A stretch of DNA of 64,000 nt from Austwickia sp. (GCA_016699675.1 CP064985.1:2728001-2792000), one strand, 5' to 3'; positions 46,388 through 55,664 are shown, counted from the first letter of the stretch. Numbers and translations: made by a program. Notes: generated by a model from the sequence alone, not told the origin.

Positions 46388-46494
46388 GCGCCGATCATGG
46401 CGCGCCACGACGCGGCTGGTGTGGCCGGGCGATGGCGTTCCGGTGACGTGGCCGTGGACCGCCGCCCTTCGTGCCCGACTGGGGGCTGCGCCGT

Positions 46495-49400
46495 TCACTC
46501 GACGCGGAGGGTCGCCCAGACGCCGAGCTCGGTGCCCCACCGGAAGGCGCCGGTACGCACGCAGTGATCGCCGGTGTGCTCGGGGGTCATGACGCACGTC
46601 TCGGCCCACCCGGGCGCCACCCCCGACAGCGAGCCCACCCACGGACCGCGCCGCACCCACGGGGCGAACGGCCAGGCCAAGCCGTGGACGGTGAGGGTGT
46701 GCTGGCGTGGCTTGTCGCCCGCACCCAGCACCCGCAGCCACAGCGGTGTGCCACGCCGCGCGTGGCTGAGCGGCTGCTCGGACTCGGCGTACCGCGGAAT
46801 CCCTCGGTGCACCAGCCCGCTGCGGTAGCTGACGGCCTTGTGCCCGCTGTCCTCGGGATCGTCCCCCGGCACGACGTCGGGCACCGGCAGGTCGGGGTGC
46901 CCGTTGACGAACAACCGCAGCCCGTCCTGGATGAACACCGTCGACTCCTGCGCGACGACCTGGCCCTGCTCGTCCCGGAGCTCCGCGGCCGCACCGCTCC
47001 ACGCCTCGCACTCCTGGCCCTGGACGCCGGGCCCCGGTGGGGAGGCCAGGGGTGCGAAGGGGCGAACGTCGCCGGGCTCGACGATCAGCGCCCCCACCAG
47101 CCCGTGGTGCCGGTGGTTGCGGATGTCGGCGAAGTCGTAGAGCAGGCAGGCCGTCCCCGGGCCCTCCCGGTGCGTGGTGGGCGCCAGGAACTCGTCCGCG
47201 TACCACCACATCTCGGTCCAGTTCGCCTCGGCATGGTCGTGCCCGCCGCGGTGGACGACGCGACCGCCGGCACCGTGGCCGCCAGCGCCGTGGCCGCCGC
47301 CGTCCTCCTCGTCGGCGCGCGGTGACGCCACGGTCCCGTCGGTGTTCCGGCCCACGAATGAACCGTCGGAAGAGACCACGTCGTAGCTGAGCAGGCTGGC
47401 GTGCAGCGAGACCCGCGGGCTCACCGTACGCCGGTCGGGCCGCCCCCATTCGTCGAGATGCTCCAACGGCAGCCGCGGCGGGGACGGTTCGACGTCGAAC
47501 GGGGCCAGGCCCACGACGTCCTGCTCGCGGACCACCTCGTTGACGACGAAGACCCTGACCCACTCGCCGCGTCGGGCGCGCAGCACGAGCGGATCGGTGG
47601 ACGGGACGACGGTCCGAGGCCGCCACCGGCCGGTCTCCCGCGCCGCCCGCTCCTCCTCGGCGTCGTACTCCGCCACGAGGTACTGCAGGCCCCACGGATC
47701 GGTGAGGTGATGGCCGGCGTACAGGTGCTCGGTCCGCCGCGCCACCACCACGAAGGTGCGCACGGGCTCGGTGAACCGCCCGGAACCACGTCGGCCGGGG
47801 CGCGGCGGCGCCGCGGCCGCGACCTCCATCCGGTGGCGCGCGGCCTGGGGATCGCCGCTGAGATCGGGCAGCGGACAGAGTCGCGAGGTGTTCTCGTCCG
47901 TCGGGCGGAGGACCCGCACGAGCCCCCAGCAGCCCACCCACAGATCGTCCATCGGGGCGAACGCCCACAGGTGATCGCCCACGCCGTACGGCGAGCCGTT
48001 CGTCGGGTCGATGTCGAGGGTGAACGCCTCGGAGATGCCGATGGTCTGCTGGTTGACCAGCGGTGCGGTGGGGTTGCCCCAGTCCCGTCGCCAGCGCATC
48101 CCGTGCACCACGAAGCTGTGCTGCTCCTCGTGCGAGCCCTGGATGAGCCGGATGCGCAGCCGCTCACCGGGGTAGCCCTCCAGGAGCGGGGTGTCCGGGT
48201 CGCCGCGGGTTCCATGCAGGTTCGTGCCGGAGTGGGCGCTGCTGGAGAACCACAGGGACGGGTCGTCACCGCGGAACGTGAGCGGGGCGTTGCGGTAGTT
48301 CACAGCCATCGCACCGGGGTCGTCGTCGCCGCTCAGGGTCCGCGGCGGGTTCAGCGGTCGTCCGCCGCGGTCGAGCAGTGGAACGAAGTCACCGACCGCG
48401 AGGCAGGCTTCGCGGAACGGCGGCAGGCCGCAGGACGATGGCGGTACGACGACCGCACGGCTCCCTGTCCAGGCGGTGACGTCTTGGTCGTCGGCGGTGT
48501 GCCACTGCGATCCGTGGGGCTCGGCGATCAACGCCGCGAACAGGCCGTGCTTCTGACGGAAGTTCGCCAGCAGGTGGTCGTGGAAGAAGCACGGGCCGAA
48601 CTCCTCGTCGACGACCCACCGGTGCAGGCTCTGGGTTCGCTGCTCGCCGGGATGGTCCGAGCCCACCGCCTCCCGGCAGCTGGCCCCCGACAGGTAGTTC
48701 CAACCCGTCGCCGACCCGTCGGCCGCGAGCACGTCGAACTTGACCATGTGCACGTGCAGACCGCACTCCACAGGCGCCTGCCCCACGTCGAACCCGTCGG
48801 CCGGGAACGAGGTCAGAGCGTTGTGGAGGCGCAGTTCGACCACGTCGCCGTGGTTGGCCCGGGGGAAGAACGGCTCGGGGTTGACCGAAGCCGGCGTGCG
48901 AAACGACTCGGTGGGCCGGACGATCCGCTCCGTGCCGTCGGGGTCCCTTTCCCGCACCGCGACGGCAAGCAGCCGGTAGTGATGTCCGAGGGGGTCGTGC
49001 CAGCCCGCAGCGTTGTAGGTGATCGGGGAGCTGACCACCTCGACGTCGTAGGACACGATCCGCAGCGGCCCCCTCATGGCGGCGGCCCGGTTCGCCTCCT
49101 GCGCCAGGCCGTCAAGATCGACGAACAGCGCACCCGGCTGGGCGCCGTCGCGGCACGCCGGGTCCATCGCGGTGCGCTCCTTCTCGCTGGCCAGGTCCAT
49201 CCCCAACAGCAGCCGGCGGCCGTTGCGGTGCTCGGGCACCGCAGCGGGAGGGGGCGGGGACTTCATCGGGAAGTCCCCGTCGATGAACCACGGGAACCCC
49301 GGCGCCGCCTCGGTTGGCGGTTCCGGTGTCCGGCCCGGCAGCGGCCGCAGCGCCGGGCAGGGCGTGCCGTCGGGGTAGGCGCGGCGGCCGTCGACGAGCC

Positions 49401-51315
49401 GGTCGAAGCTGCGCCACAACCCCCACATGCCGTGGTGGAAATGGGGATACAGGTGGCAGTGCCAGATGACGTCGCCGAAGGACCGTTGCCGGCTCCCCGA
49501 CCCGTAGAGCGGCTCGATCGTGACCGCCGTCTGCGGGCCGATGGTGATCGCGTCGAGCAGCTGGGAGCCCTTCGGAGCCGGGCTCCCGTCCGGCAGGCAA
49601 CCGTGCACCGACGGGGGTGCGACGTCCTGCGGGATCGCCCGCCACTGGTGCACGTGCAAGTGCCACACGTGGGTTTCTTTAACGCCCGGGTGGACGAGCC
49701 GAACCCGGCACGGGTCCCCCCGGTAGGCCCGGAACACCGGCGTGACCGGTTCCCCGAACAGCCAAGAGCTGTGGTGCTGCTCCTCCCCGGCGATCCGCTC
49801 CAGCCACTCGCCCTCCGGGGTCCGCGCCGTCCAGAACTGCTCATCCAGTTCCTCGCCGAGGCGCGAACAGACCGCCGTTCGGTCGACGCCGACCTGGTCG
49901 ACGTCCGGCTCGTGGCGGGTCCGCGCCACCTGCTCCCGCAGGCGATGCGGCAGGCGGTTGTGCATCGGCTCGGCCCGGTAGGACAGCGGCATGACCGTGT
50001 GCTCGCCCGTCGTGTGCAGCCCGGAGTGGATCTCGGGCTCGTCGTGAATGAAAACCGCGAATTCGCGGAAGCTGCGCGGCACCTCGTCGGAATGGAAGTC
50101 GACGAAGCGCCGGTGTGCCTGGGTGCCGACCGGTTCGTCGGCGACGAGGACGTCGACGTACAGACCGGCGTCGTACGGCGTGTCGCTGAGCGTCAGCCCC
50201 GACGTCGGGTCGCTCCACGTGGTGCCGGGCGGCTCGACGACGAGCGCACCGAACAGTCCGTGCACGTTGCTGCCGCGTTCGCTGCCCCGGGCATCGGCGA
50301 GGTCGTTGATGGGCCAGACGCCTTCGTGCTCCGCGTTGTGCACGAGCGTGAGCCGCTCGCCCGGCGCGAGCGTGGTGTCGGGATTGGCGCCGATGTGCGC
50401 GCCGTCGCAGTGCCGCACGCCGGCACCGTCGGTGGTCGACATCCCGCCGCCTTGGACGTGGAACCCGAACCGGCGCCGCGACAGCCCGTTCTCGACCGTG
50501 ATCGTCACCGGCTCGCCCCGGCGCGTGCGCAGCACGTAGGGCTCGACGAGCGGCAGCGGCTTCATCGGGTTGAACCGGTCGTAGGGGCCGCGGTCGATCC
50601 CCGGGGCCGACAGCGGCGTCCGGTGGTCGTTGAGGATCAGCTGCTCGACCCGCTCGCGGGGGACTCCGGACTTGTCGGCCAGGCGGGCCGCGTTGAAGCG
50701 GCGATGGGGGTCGGCCTCCAGGTCCGTGAACCACGCGGCGATGGCCCGGTCGAGGAGGTGCGTCTGGTCGCGCCAGTGCGCGATCCACGCGGTCCGCTCC
50801 TGGGGGCTGAGACTGACCAGCCGGATGCGGGTGCTGTCGAGCACGTCGAGATCCTGCGGAGGACCGGCGGCGTCCGGGGGCCGGTCGTCCGCTAGCTCCG
50901 CGAGGGCAACCCGCAGCTCGTCGAGGGTGCGCTGCACGTTGAGTCGGACGGCGCCGGCTCGGTGCGAGGGCCGGCGCCGGCCGTGGGCGAGCCGGTCCTC
51001 GGCCTCACCGTATTCGGGGACCTGCTCGCGGCGGAGCAACTCGGCGAGCAGCTCCTGATCCTCGTCGGGGCCGTGCCGTAGCCGCTTCAGCATCTCCTCC
51101 AGCCGCTCGAGGGCGTCCACGACGAGCTGGGCGCGTTGGCGTTTGCGGTGCAGGGTGGGCAGGCGACGGTCGTCGTCCTCGAACCGGGCGCGCGCCCACC
51201 TCAGCAATGGCTCGTGGGCCTTCGGGGCGAGCACCATCCCGTCGGGGTCGTGGTCTCCGTCGAGGGTGTACACGATCGGCATCTCGAGCGCGATGACATG
51301 GCGGCAGTTGCTCAT
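46495..51315 (-). CDS. Giant multicopper oxidase (1606 residues) with permuted copper motifs
   Basis: Multicopper oxidases pass electrons from a substrate at a type 1 copper to a trinuclear copper site that reduces oxygen to water. Motifs here are H549-x2-H552-x-H554 (HVWHLHVH); H619-C620-H621-x3-H625-x4-M630 (HCHLYPHFHHGM); H854-x-H856 (LHVHMVKFD); H912-x-H914 (FFHDHLLANF). In laccases the last two types come first, so the order is permuted. About 1606 residues is three times a laccase and in the range of Mn oxidases MnxG/McoA. Residues 1-240 are helical and charged; no signal peptide is seen. A Gly/His-rich loop lies near 1340-1360, and further cupredoxin-like parts fill the C-terminus (HSFVVHGMRWRRD, IRNHRHHGLVGALIVEP). 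AAAGGAG precedes the ATG. It is last of four tightly spaced genes. Substrate unknown. Confidence 0.9.
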   Translation of the reverse strand: MSNCRHVIALEMPIVYTLDGDHDPDGMVLAPKAHEPLLRWARARFEDDDRRLPTLHRKRQRAQLVVDALERLEEMLKRLRHGPDEDQELLAELLRREQVPEYGEAEDRLAHGRRRPSHRAGAVRLNVQRTLDELRVALAELADDRPPDAAGPPQDLDVLDSTRIRLVSLSPQERTAWIAHWRDQTHLLDRAIAAWFTDLEADPHRRFNAARLADKSGVPRERVEQLILNDHRTPLSAPGIDRGPYDRFNPMKPLPLVEPYVLRTRRGEPVTITVENGLSRRRFGFHVQGGGMSTTDGAGVRHCDGAHIGANPDTTLAPGERLTLVHNAEHEGVWPINDLADARGSERGSNVHGLFGALVVEPPGTTWSDPTSGLTLSDTPYDAGLYVDVLVADEPVGTQAHRRFVDFHSDEVPRSFREFAVFIHDEPEIHSGLHTTGEHTVMPLSYRAEPMHNRLPHRLREQVARTRHEPDVDQVGVDRTAVCSRLGEELDEQFWTARTPEGEWLERIAGEEQHHSSWLFGEPVTPVFRAYRGDPCRVRLVHPGVKETHVWHLHVHQWRAIPQDVAPPSVHGCLPDGSPAPKGSQLLDAITIGPQTAVTIEPLYGSGSRQRSFGDVIWHCHLYPHFHHGMWGLWRSFDRLVDGRRAYPDGTPCPALRPLPGRTPEPPTEAAPGFPWFIDGDFPMKSPPPPAAVPEHRNGRRLLLGMDLASEKERTAMDPACRDGAQPGALFVDLDGLAQEANRAAAMRGPLRIVSYDVEVVSSPITYNAAGWHDPLGHHYRLLAVAVRERDPDGTERIVRPTESFRTPASVNPEPFFPRANHGDVVELRLHNALTSFPADGFDVGQAPVECGLHVHMVKFDVLAADGSATGWNYLSGASCREAVGSDHPGEQRTQSLHRWVVDEEFGPCFFHDHLLANFRQKHGLFAALIAEPHGSQWHTADDQDVTAWTGSRAVVVPPSSCGLPPFREACLAVGDFVPLLDRGGRPLNPPRTLSGDDDPGAMAVNYRNAPLTFRGDDPSLWFSSSAHSGTNLHGTRGDPDTPLLEGYPGERLRIRLIQGSHEEQHSFVVHGMRWRRDWGNPTAPLVNQQTIGISEAFTLDIDPTNGSPYGVGDHLWAFAPMDDLWVGCWGLVRVLRPTDENTSRLCPLPDLSGDPQAARHRMEVAAAAPPRPGRRGSGRFTEPVRTFVVVARRTEHLYAGHHLTDPWGLQYLVAEYDAEEERAARETGRWRPRTVVPSTDPLVLRARRGEWVRVFVVNEVVREQDVVGLAPFDVEPSPPRLPLEHLDEWGRPDRRTVSPRVSLHASLLSYDVVSSDGSFVGRNTDGTVASPRADEEDGGGHGAGGHGAGGRVVHRGGHDHAEANWTEMWWYADEFLAPTTHREGPGTACLLYDFADIRNHRHHGLVGALIVEPGDVRPFAPLASPPGPGVQGQECEAWSGAAAELRDEQGQVVAQESTVFIQDGLRLFVNGHPDLPVPDVVPGDDPEDSGHKAVSYRSGLVHRGIPRYAESEQPLSHARRGTPLWLRVLGAGDKPRQHTLTVHGLAWPFAPWVRRGPWVGSLSGVAPGWAETCVMTPEHTGDHCVRTGAFRWGTELGVWATLRVE

Positions 51316-51339
51316 GGCTGGACTCCTTTCCAGGACGGG

Positions 51340-52230
51340 TCAGACAACCCAGGCGGCGGGCACCGCGCCGGCAAGCACGGCCACACCGAGGATCACGGTG
51401 GCCGCGCCGATGGCGGGGACGAAGGGGCGCGCCGACGGCAGGAGCCGCTCCAGCGCCATGACGAGGGCGAGCGTGACCATCACCGGCATGGCCGGCATGC
51501 CGACCACGAGGGTGAGGGCCATCAGCGCCCAGCAGCACCCGACGCAGACGGCGCCGTACTGCGCGCCGATCCACGCCGCGGCCCTGCGCGGCGGGATCGA
51601 ACCCCACCGGAGCAACGCGAGCGCGGCGGGGCTGCGACAGGACGTCAGGCAGGCCCGTTTGGCGGGGCTGAACTGCCAGAGCCCAGCGGCGACGACCACG
51701 GCTCCGGCCGGGATCCCGGGGTGGGCCTGGAGCCAGGTGTGGGCGGCCGCCGGGAGTCCCGCGCGGACCATCGCGTCCGCTGCGAGGTAGGCCAGGCCGA
51801 CGAGCGACCAGAGGGCGGTGAAGGCGGTGGCTGTGAGCGTGAGGAGGATGGCCCGGTCCGGGCGGGTGCCCGCGAGCCGGGACACCACCCGCAAGAGCGG
51901 CACGGCCGGCGGCAGCATCATCGCCACGACCATGAGCACCCACCCCGCGGCCCGGGTCACAGCGGGCCCGAGAGATGGGGCGGCGGCGGTGAGTGTGGCC
52001 GTGCCCCTGTGGGTCGCGCCTCCGTGGGTCGTGTTCCCGTGGGTCGTGCCAGCGTGGCTGGCGACATCGGGGGCGAGGCCCCCGGGGCTGGCGATGTCGT
52101 GGGCGACGTCGCCGTGGGATGCCCCGTGGGTCAGGGCCAGCCCCACCCAGGCGAGAGCCGCGACCGCCAGTACCGCCGACACCAGCAGGCGATCAGGCCG
52201 CGCCGCATCAGTTGTCGGGCGCGTCACCAT
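51340..52230 (-). CDS. DUF2182 predicted metal-binding membrane protein with His-rich loop
   Basis: This 296-residue membrane protein has the DUF2182 pattern: GWVLMVVAMMLPPAVPLLRV near residue 100, YLAADAMV, LWQFSPAKRACLTSCR (the QxxPxKxxCLxxCR motif), and QYGAVCVGCCWALMALTL with three cysteines. After the first helix (residues 16-34) lies a loop with seven histidines in about 40 residues, ending in five-residue units TTHGN, TTHGG, ATHRG. The DNA shows the same 15-bp repetition (52010-52055). The loop could bind copper or another metal. It overlaps the DUF1326 gene by 23 bases and precedes the multicopper oxidase by 24. An ATG at 52260 is also possible. Confidence 0.85.
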   Translation of the reverse strand: MVTRPTTDAARPDRLLVSAVLAVAALAWVGLALTHGASHGDVAHDIASPGGLAPDVASHAGTTHGNTTHGGATHRGTATLTAAAPSLGPAVTRAAGWVLMVVAMMLPPAVPLLRVVSRLAGTRPDRAILLTLTATAFTALWSLVGLAYLAADAMVRAGLPAAAHTWLQAHPGIPAGAVVVAAGLWQFSPAKRACLTSCRSPAALALLRWGSIPPRRAAAWIGAQYGAVCVGCCWALMALTLVVGMPAMPVMVTLALVMALERLLPSARPFVPAIGAATVILGVAVLAGAVPAAWVV

Positions 52231-52888
52231 CGCCGTCGTCCATCCGATCGTCGTGGACATAACTGAACGGTCCCGTCATGCTCGACCGGCCGGTGACGTC
52301 GAGCGGGGGCCCAGGCAGGGCGGAGATGCCCACCCGCAGGACGTTGGTTCGGCCCGCCGTGACGGCGTTGTCCCCGATGCCGTGCTCGCGATGGAGCGCC
52401 GTGCCAGTCAGGCGCAGCGGCTGGGACGAACCGTCGAAGTGCTCGCCAGTGCCGCGCGCGCCCACCAACTGGGTACCCCCCGTCGTGCGCACCTCGACGT
52501 CGAAGCGCTCCCCGACGCTGGTGCACGTGATTCTGGCCCGCCCCCGGTCGACGACGTCGCCGGTCACGCGCGCGAGTTCGGCCAGCGGACCGCCGGCGTG
52601 GCCCGCGAAGGCGGCGAGCAGCGGATCGACGGCTTCGTCCGGCACGTCATCGACGTACAGCGCGGAGGTGCTGCTGCCCCCGCGGCGGCTGTCGCCGTGC
52701 ACGGTGACACTGACCAGGTTGCCGCCGCCCACCTCGATGCCGCGGATGCTCGAGCCGGGCGCGAACTGCCAGGCGAACAGCCCGGCGCAGTAGTCCTCGG
52801 TGGGCTCGTCCTCGACCCAGCAGGGGCACATCAGGGTGCAGTTGCAGGCTTCGATGAAGGTGCCGGTCAAGCGGTATCCGCGGGCCAT
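52208..52888 (-). CDS. DUF1326 family protein
   Basis: This 226-residue soluble protein opens with RLTGTFIEACNCTLMCPCWVE, the cysteine pattern CxCxxxCxC diagnostic of DUF1326. It has no signal peptide or membrane helix. DUF1326 proteins are, as I recall, frequently encoded beside DUF2182 proteins, as here. The cysteines suggest metal or thiol chemistry, but no function is established. An acidic tail (DDRMDDGDGDAPDN) ends it. AAAGGGCG precedes the ATG. It lies 25 bases downstream of the PKD-like gene and overlaps the DUF2182 gene, so all four genes share a transcript. Confidence 0.87.
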   Translation of the reverse strand: MARGYRLTGTFIEACNCTLMCPCWVEDEPTEDYCAGLFAWQFAPGSSIRGIEVGGGNLVSVTVHGDSRRGGSSTSALYVDDVPDEAVDPLLAAFAGHAGGPLAELARVTGDVVDRGRARITCTSVGERFDVEVRTTGGTQLVGARGTGEHFDGSSQPLRLTGTALHREHGIGDNAVTAGRTNVLRVGISALPGPPLDVTGRSSMTGPFSYVHDDRMDDGDGDAPDN

Positions 52889-52913
52889 GGGTCGCCCTTT
52901 CTGTGTTGAGGGG

Positions 52914-54659
52914 TCAGTGGCGGATGTCGATGGGGGCCGTGGTCGTGACGCCGTGCCCGGAGGTCACGGTGACCGTCGCGACCCCCGCGGGAGGCGCCGG
53001 GGGATCCGGCTTCACGGGGCCCTCGCCCGGCAGGGTCGCCACCACGGACCAGGCGTGCGTGACGTCGACGGGCACGGTCCCCAGGAGGATCCCCGCATAG
53101 CTCACCGACACCACATTGGGCAGCACCCCCACGCACGACCCCTTGATGCGGAACTGGCGGCGGTCCGTGCGGTACTGACTGCTCTGCACCCGGAGCTGGT
53201 CCGGGGGTGGGGGCGGGTTGACGGTGACAGTGACGTCCTCGGACGCCGTACCGCCCGGCCCGGTGACGGTGAGCCTGAAGCCGAGCGTCTCCGGGAACTG
53301 GGCCGTGAAGGTGGCCGTGGCGCCCTGGACGTCGAGCGCGACCGGCGTACCGCTGGTCTGCGTCCAGGTCCACGCCGTGGCGCCGGTGGAGGCCGAGCCG
53401 TCGAGCGTGACCGGGAGCGTCGCGGCCACCTCCTGGGTGAGGACGGTGCGCGCGACCGGCCCCAGCGACGCAGCTGCGGGACCGACCACCCGGACCGGCG
53501 CGCTGCCGGTGCCCCCGCCTGAGGAGGTGACGACCACGGTCGCCGGTGGGGCTGCGACGACGATCGGCACGTCAAGCGGGGTGTTGGGCTCCAGGCTGAG
53601 GGTGACGCCGGTCGCGTCGGAGCTTGCGGCGAGCACCGTGAGTTCGCCGCTGGCGGCGTCCCACACCGCATCGGACACGACGACGAGATCGCTGACCGGC
53701 AGCGTGGACCGCGTGGCGGGGTTGTCGCTGGTGTTGACCACGGTTGCGAGCGTGGGTACGGCGTCGAGGGTGGCGTGAGCGACGTACCTGGGTCCCGTGC
53801 CGACAAGCGGCACGGCGGGTACGTCGAGGGCCAGTTCCTGCCCTGCCGTCGCGGTCGCGTGGACGGCCAGCGTGACAGCGCCGGCGCTGGTGCGCGAATA
53901 CGAAGCGCGGTCGAGCGTGACGCCCTGACGCGTGGCCTTCTTCCCCTGCACGGTGAACAGGTCGGTGTAGACGACGTTGACGTTGCCCGGATCGGCGGGG
54001 TCTCGGGGACCGCCGTAGGCGCCGATGTCCGTGCCCCCCACCCGGAAGTAGTTTGTCCCGAACGGGCTGCCGGTGACCGGCCGCTCGTCGACCCCGTTGC
54101 CGATGTAGCCGTCCGGTGCGCCGGACGCCCAGGTCAGAAACGGCGCGACCCCTCCATCGCGGACCACCCGGTCGAAGAGCTGGTCAGCGATGCCCCGATC
54201 GTCGGTGACAAAGACCCGGCCACCCTCGTCGGCGGTCGCCACGGTGACCCCGTACGGGTGCGTGATCTCGTAGCGATTCCCAGGGACGACATCATCCATC
54301 CGGACCCGGATGCGGGCGAAGACCACGCGGGCCGAGGCGTCGGGGACGCCCGGCCCCCCAAAGGCCGCCTCGAGAGCCAGGACCAACCGGGCCCGAGCCC
54401 CCTTGCCGGGGCCCCCGAGGTCTATCCGGGCCTCAGCGAGGAAGTAGAAGGCTTCCTCGGGGAAGTTGTCGGGGACGTTGAGGGGCTTGCCCGGCATGGG
54501 GGTGGGGTCGACGGCAGGCAGGTAAGGGTCGGCGCCACCGACGCCCAGTTCGAGTTTGGTGCCGGTGTGGTCCTCGTACCAGAGCGGAAAGCCGTGCACC
54601 GGATCGATCGGGCCGACGGCGCGCAGCCGCTTGTCATTCGCTACGGGGGTCTTCGGCAT
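52914..54659 (-). CDS. Ig/PKD-like protein of unknown function, first gene of multicopper oxidase operon
   Basis: This 581-residue protein opens with DPVHGFPLWYEDHTGTKLEL, a module I cannot assign to a family. Its first 230 residues look like one beta-rich domain, with YRIEVTH-like YEITHPYGVTVAT and YFRVGGTDIGAYGG. The C-terminal half has tandem Ig-like/PKD-like units such as LPVTLDGSASTGATAWTWTQ and FRLTVTGPGGTASEDVTVTV. No signal peptide is visible, so either export is unconventional or it is cytoplasmic. GGAGG lies 6 bases before the ATG. It leads the operon with DUF1326, DUF2182 and the giant oxidase, and might be a scaffold or substrate-presenting partner; that is inference. Confidence 0.7.
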   Translation of the reverse strand: MPKTPVANDKRLRAVGPIDPVHGFPLWYEDHTGTKLELGVGGADPYLPAVDPTPMPGKPLNVPDNFPEEAFYFLAEARIDLGGPGKGARARLVLALEAAFGGPGVPDASARVVFARIRVRMDDVVPGNRYEITHPYGVTVATADEGGRVFVTDDRGIADQLFDRVVRDGGVAPFLTWASGAPDGYIGNGVDERPVTGSPFGTNYFRVGGTDIGAYGGPRDPADPGNVNVVYTDLFTVQGKKATRQGVTLDRASYSRTSAGAVTLAVHATATAGQELALDVPAVPLVGTGPRYVAHATLDAVPTLATVVNTSDNPATRSTLPVSDLVVVSDAVWDAASGELTVLAASSDATGVTLSLEPNTPLDVPIVVAAPPATVVVTSSGGGTGSAPVRVVGPAAASLGPVARTVLTQEVAATLPVTLDGSASTGATAWTWTQTSGTPVALDVQGATATFTAQFPETLGFRLTVTGPGGTASEDVTVTVNPPPPPDQLRVQSSQYRTDRRQFRIKGSCVGVLPNVVSVSYAGILLGTVPVDVTHAWSVVATLPGEGPVKPDPPAPPAGVATVTVTSGHGVTTTAPIDIRH

Positions 54660-55205
54660 GGGGAGCCTCCAGGAGGTGGGGACGGCGGGGCCGCGAGCCG
54701 GCTCGGAGAGCGGCGGAAGACCGCCGCCCTACCGCGTCGACGCTGTGTGAGAGCGGCCGCACGCCCCGCTGATACACCGGCGCGACACAGAGATTGCCCG
54801 GGCGGGTCGGCGGCGCCGCCTCGCCGCAGGACGTGCCGCAGGCGGGGGCGGGAAGGGGTCGGATGACCCGGGCTTGGCGCAGGCTGCGCGCTCATCGCCC
54901 CGGTGCTCGATGTCGCCACCGTCTCGCGCCATGACGGGTGCCCCCTGGGCGCGTGGATCCATTCGGCCGAGTCCCAGGCCGACGTGCCGGGTCGCCACCG
55001 ACGATCACCTCGATCACCGACGCCCGGGCCGCGTCTCGGCGGCGGCTGTCAGGCGAGGAGTTCCGCGACCGTGATCGTGATCTCCTCGCCGTCGATGTGC
55101 AGCGTGACCTGGGAACCGTCGCCGGTGGGCTGGGGACAGCGCCGCCGGGGCGGCGGGGGTGTGGAGAAACGGTAGCCCGTGCGAGCCCCGTAACCGAGCC
55201 GTCTG
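54660..55205. other. Intergenic region between DUF779 and oxidase operons
   Basis: No gene is supported in these 546 bases. The minus strand from 55190 to 55049 reads VTLHIDGEEITITVAELLA at its end, which looks protein-like, but no ATG, GTG or TTG starts it outside the DUF779 gene. The oxidase operon promoter should lie near 54675-54760; I see no clear box. Confidence 0.5.
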
Positions 55206-55664
55206 TCAGGCCTCAGCGCGGGGACCCAAGGCGGCACGCTCGGCGTCCGTGAACAGGCGCGATCGGGTGAGGAAGCGCATCCCTTCGGGGCCCTCGACGC
55301 TGAACCCCGCACCACGCCCGGGCACCGCGTCGATGGTGAGGCGGGTGTGCTTCCACGCGGCGTACTGCAGTCGCCCGATCCACACCTCGATCGGCGCCAG
55401 TCCGGGTACGTCGAGTGCGCCCAGCAGCACGTCCGCATCGCCGGTGAGAAAATCCCCGACCGGATAACACATCGGGGCGCTGCCGTCGCAGCACCCGCCG
55501 GACTGGTGGAACATGACCGGGCCGTGCTTGGCCACGACGGTGCGCAGCAGGTCGGCGGCGGCCGGCGTGACGGCCACACGCGCCGGGCCGTCGGTCGGCA
55601 GCTCCTCGACGCCGGCCGCGTCGAAGCGGCACGCCTCCTCGTCGGGGGTGACCGGCTCGCTCAC
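55206..55664 (-). CDS. DUF779 family protein, aldehyde dehydrogenase-linked
   Basis: This 152-residue protein has the DUF779 core: VMFHQSGGCCDGSAPMCYP near residue 50, EVWIGRLQYAAWKHTRLTID near 92, and GRGAGFSVEGPEGMRFLTRS. Three cysteines in GGCCDG...MC could bind metal. DUF779 genes typically follow aldehyde dehydrogenase genes, as here, and some are linked with acetaldehyde or propane metabolism. No biochemical role is established. The GTG at 55664 follows AGGAGG by 7 bases. Confidence 0.9.
   Translation of the reverse strand: MSEPVTPDEEACRFDAAGVEELPTDGPARVAVTPAAADLLRTVVAKHGPVMFHQSGGCCDGSAPMCYPVGDFLTGDADVLLGALDVPGLAPIEVWIGRLQYAAWKHTRLTIDAVPGRGAGFSVEGPEGMRFLTRSRLFTDAERAALGPRAEA

Noticed and set aside
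47401..50895. Plus-strand open frame of 1164 codons opposite the giant oxidase
   Set aside because: Antisense shadow; the oxidase frame carries all copper motifs, this one none.
54729..54998. 89-codon minus-strand frame in the gap before the oxidase operon
   Set aside because: Arg/Ala/Pro-rich, no ribosome site and no motif.
55049..55190. Small protein ending VTLHIDGEEITITVAELLA (resembling a ferredoxin-like N-terminus of formate dehydrogenase)
   Set aside because: No start codon in frame outside the DUF779 gene and it stops at once; at best a remnant.
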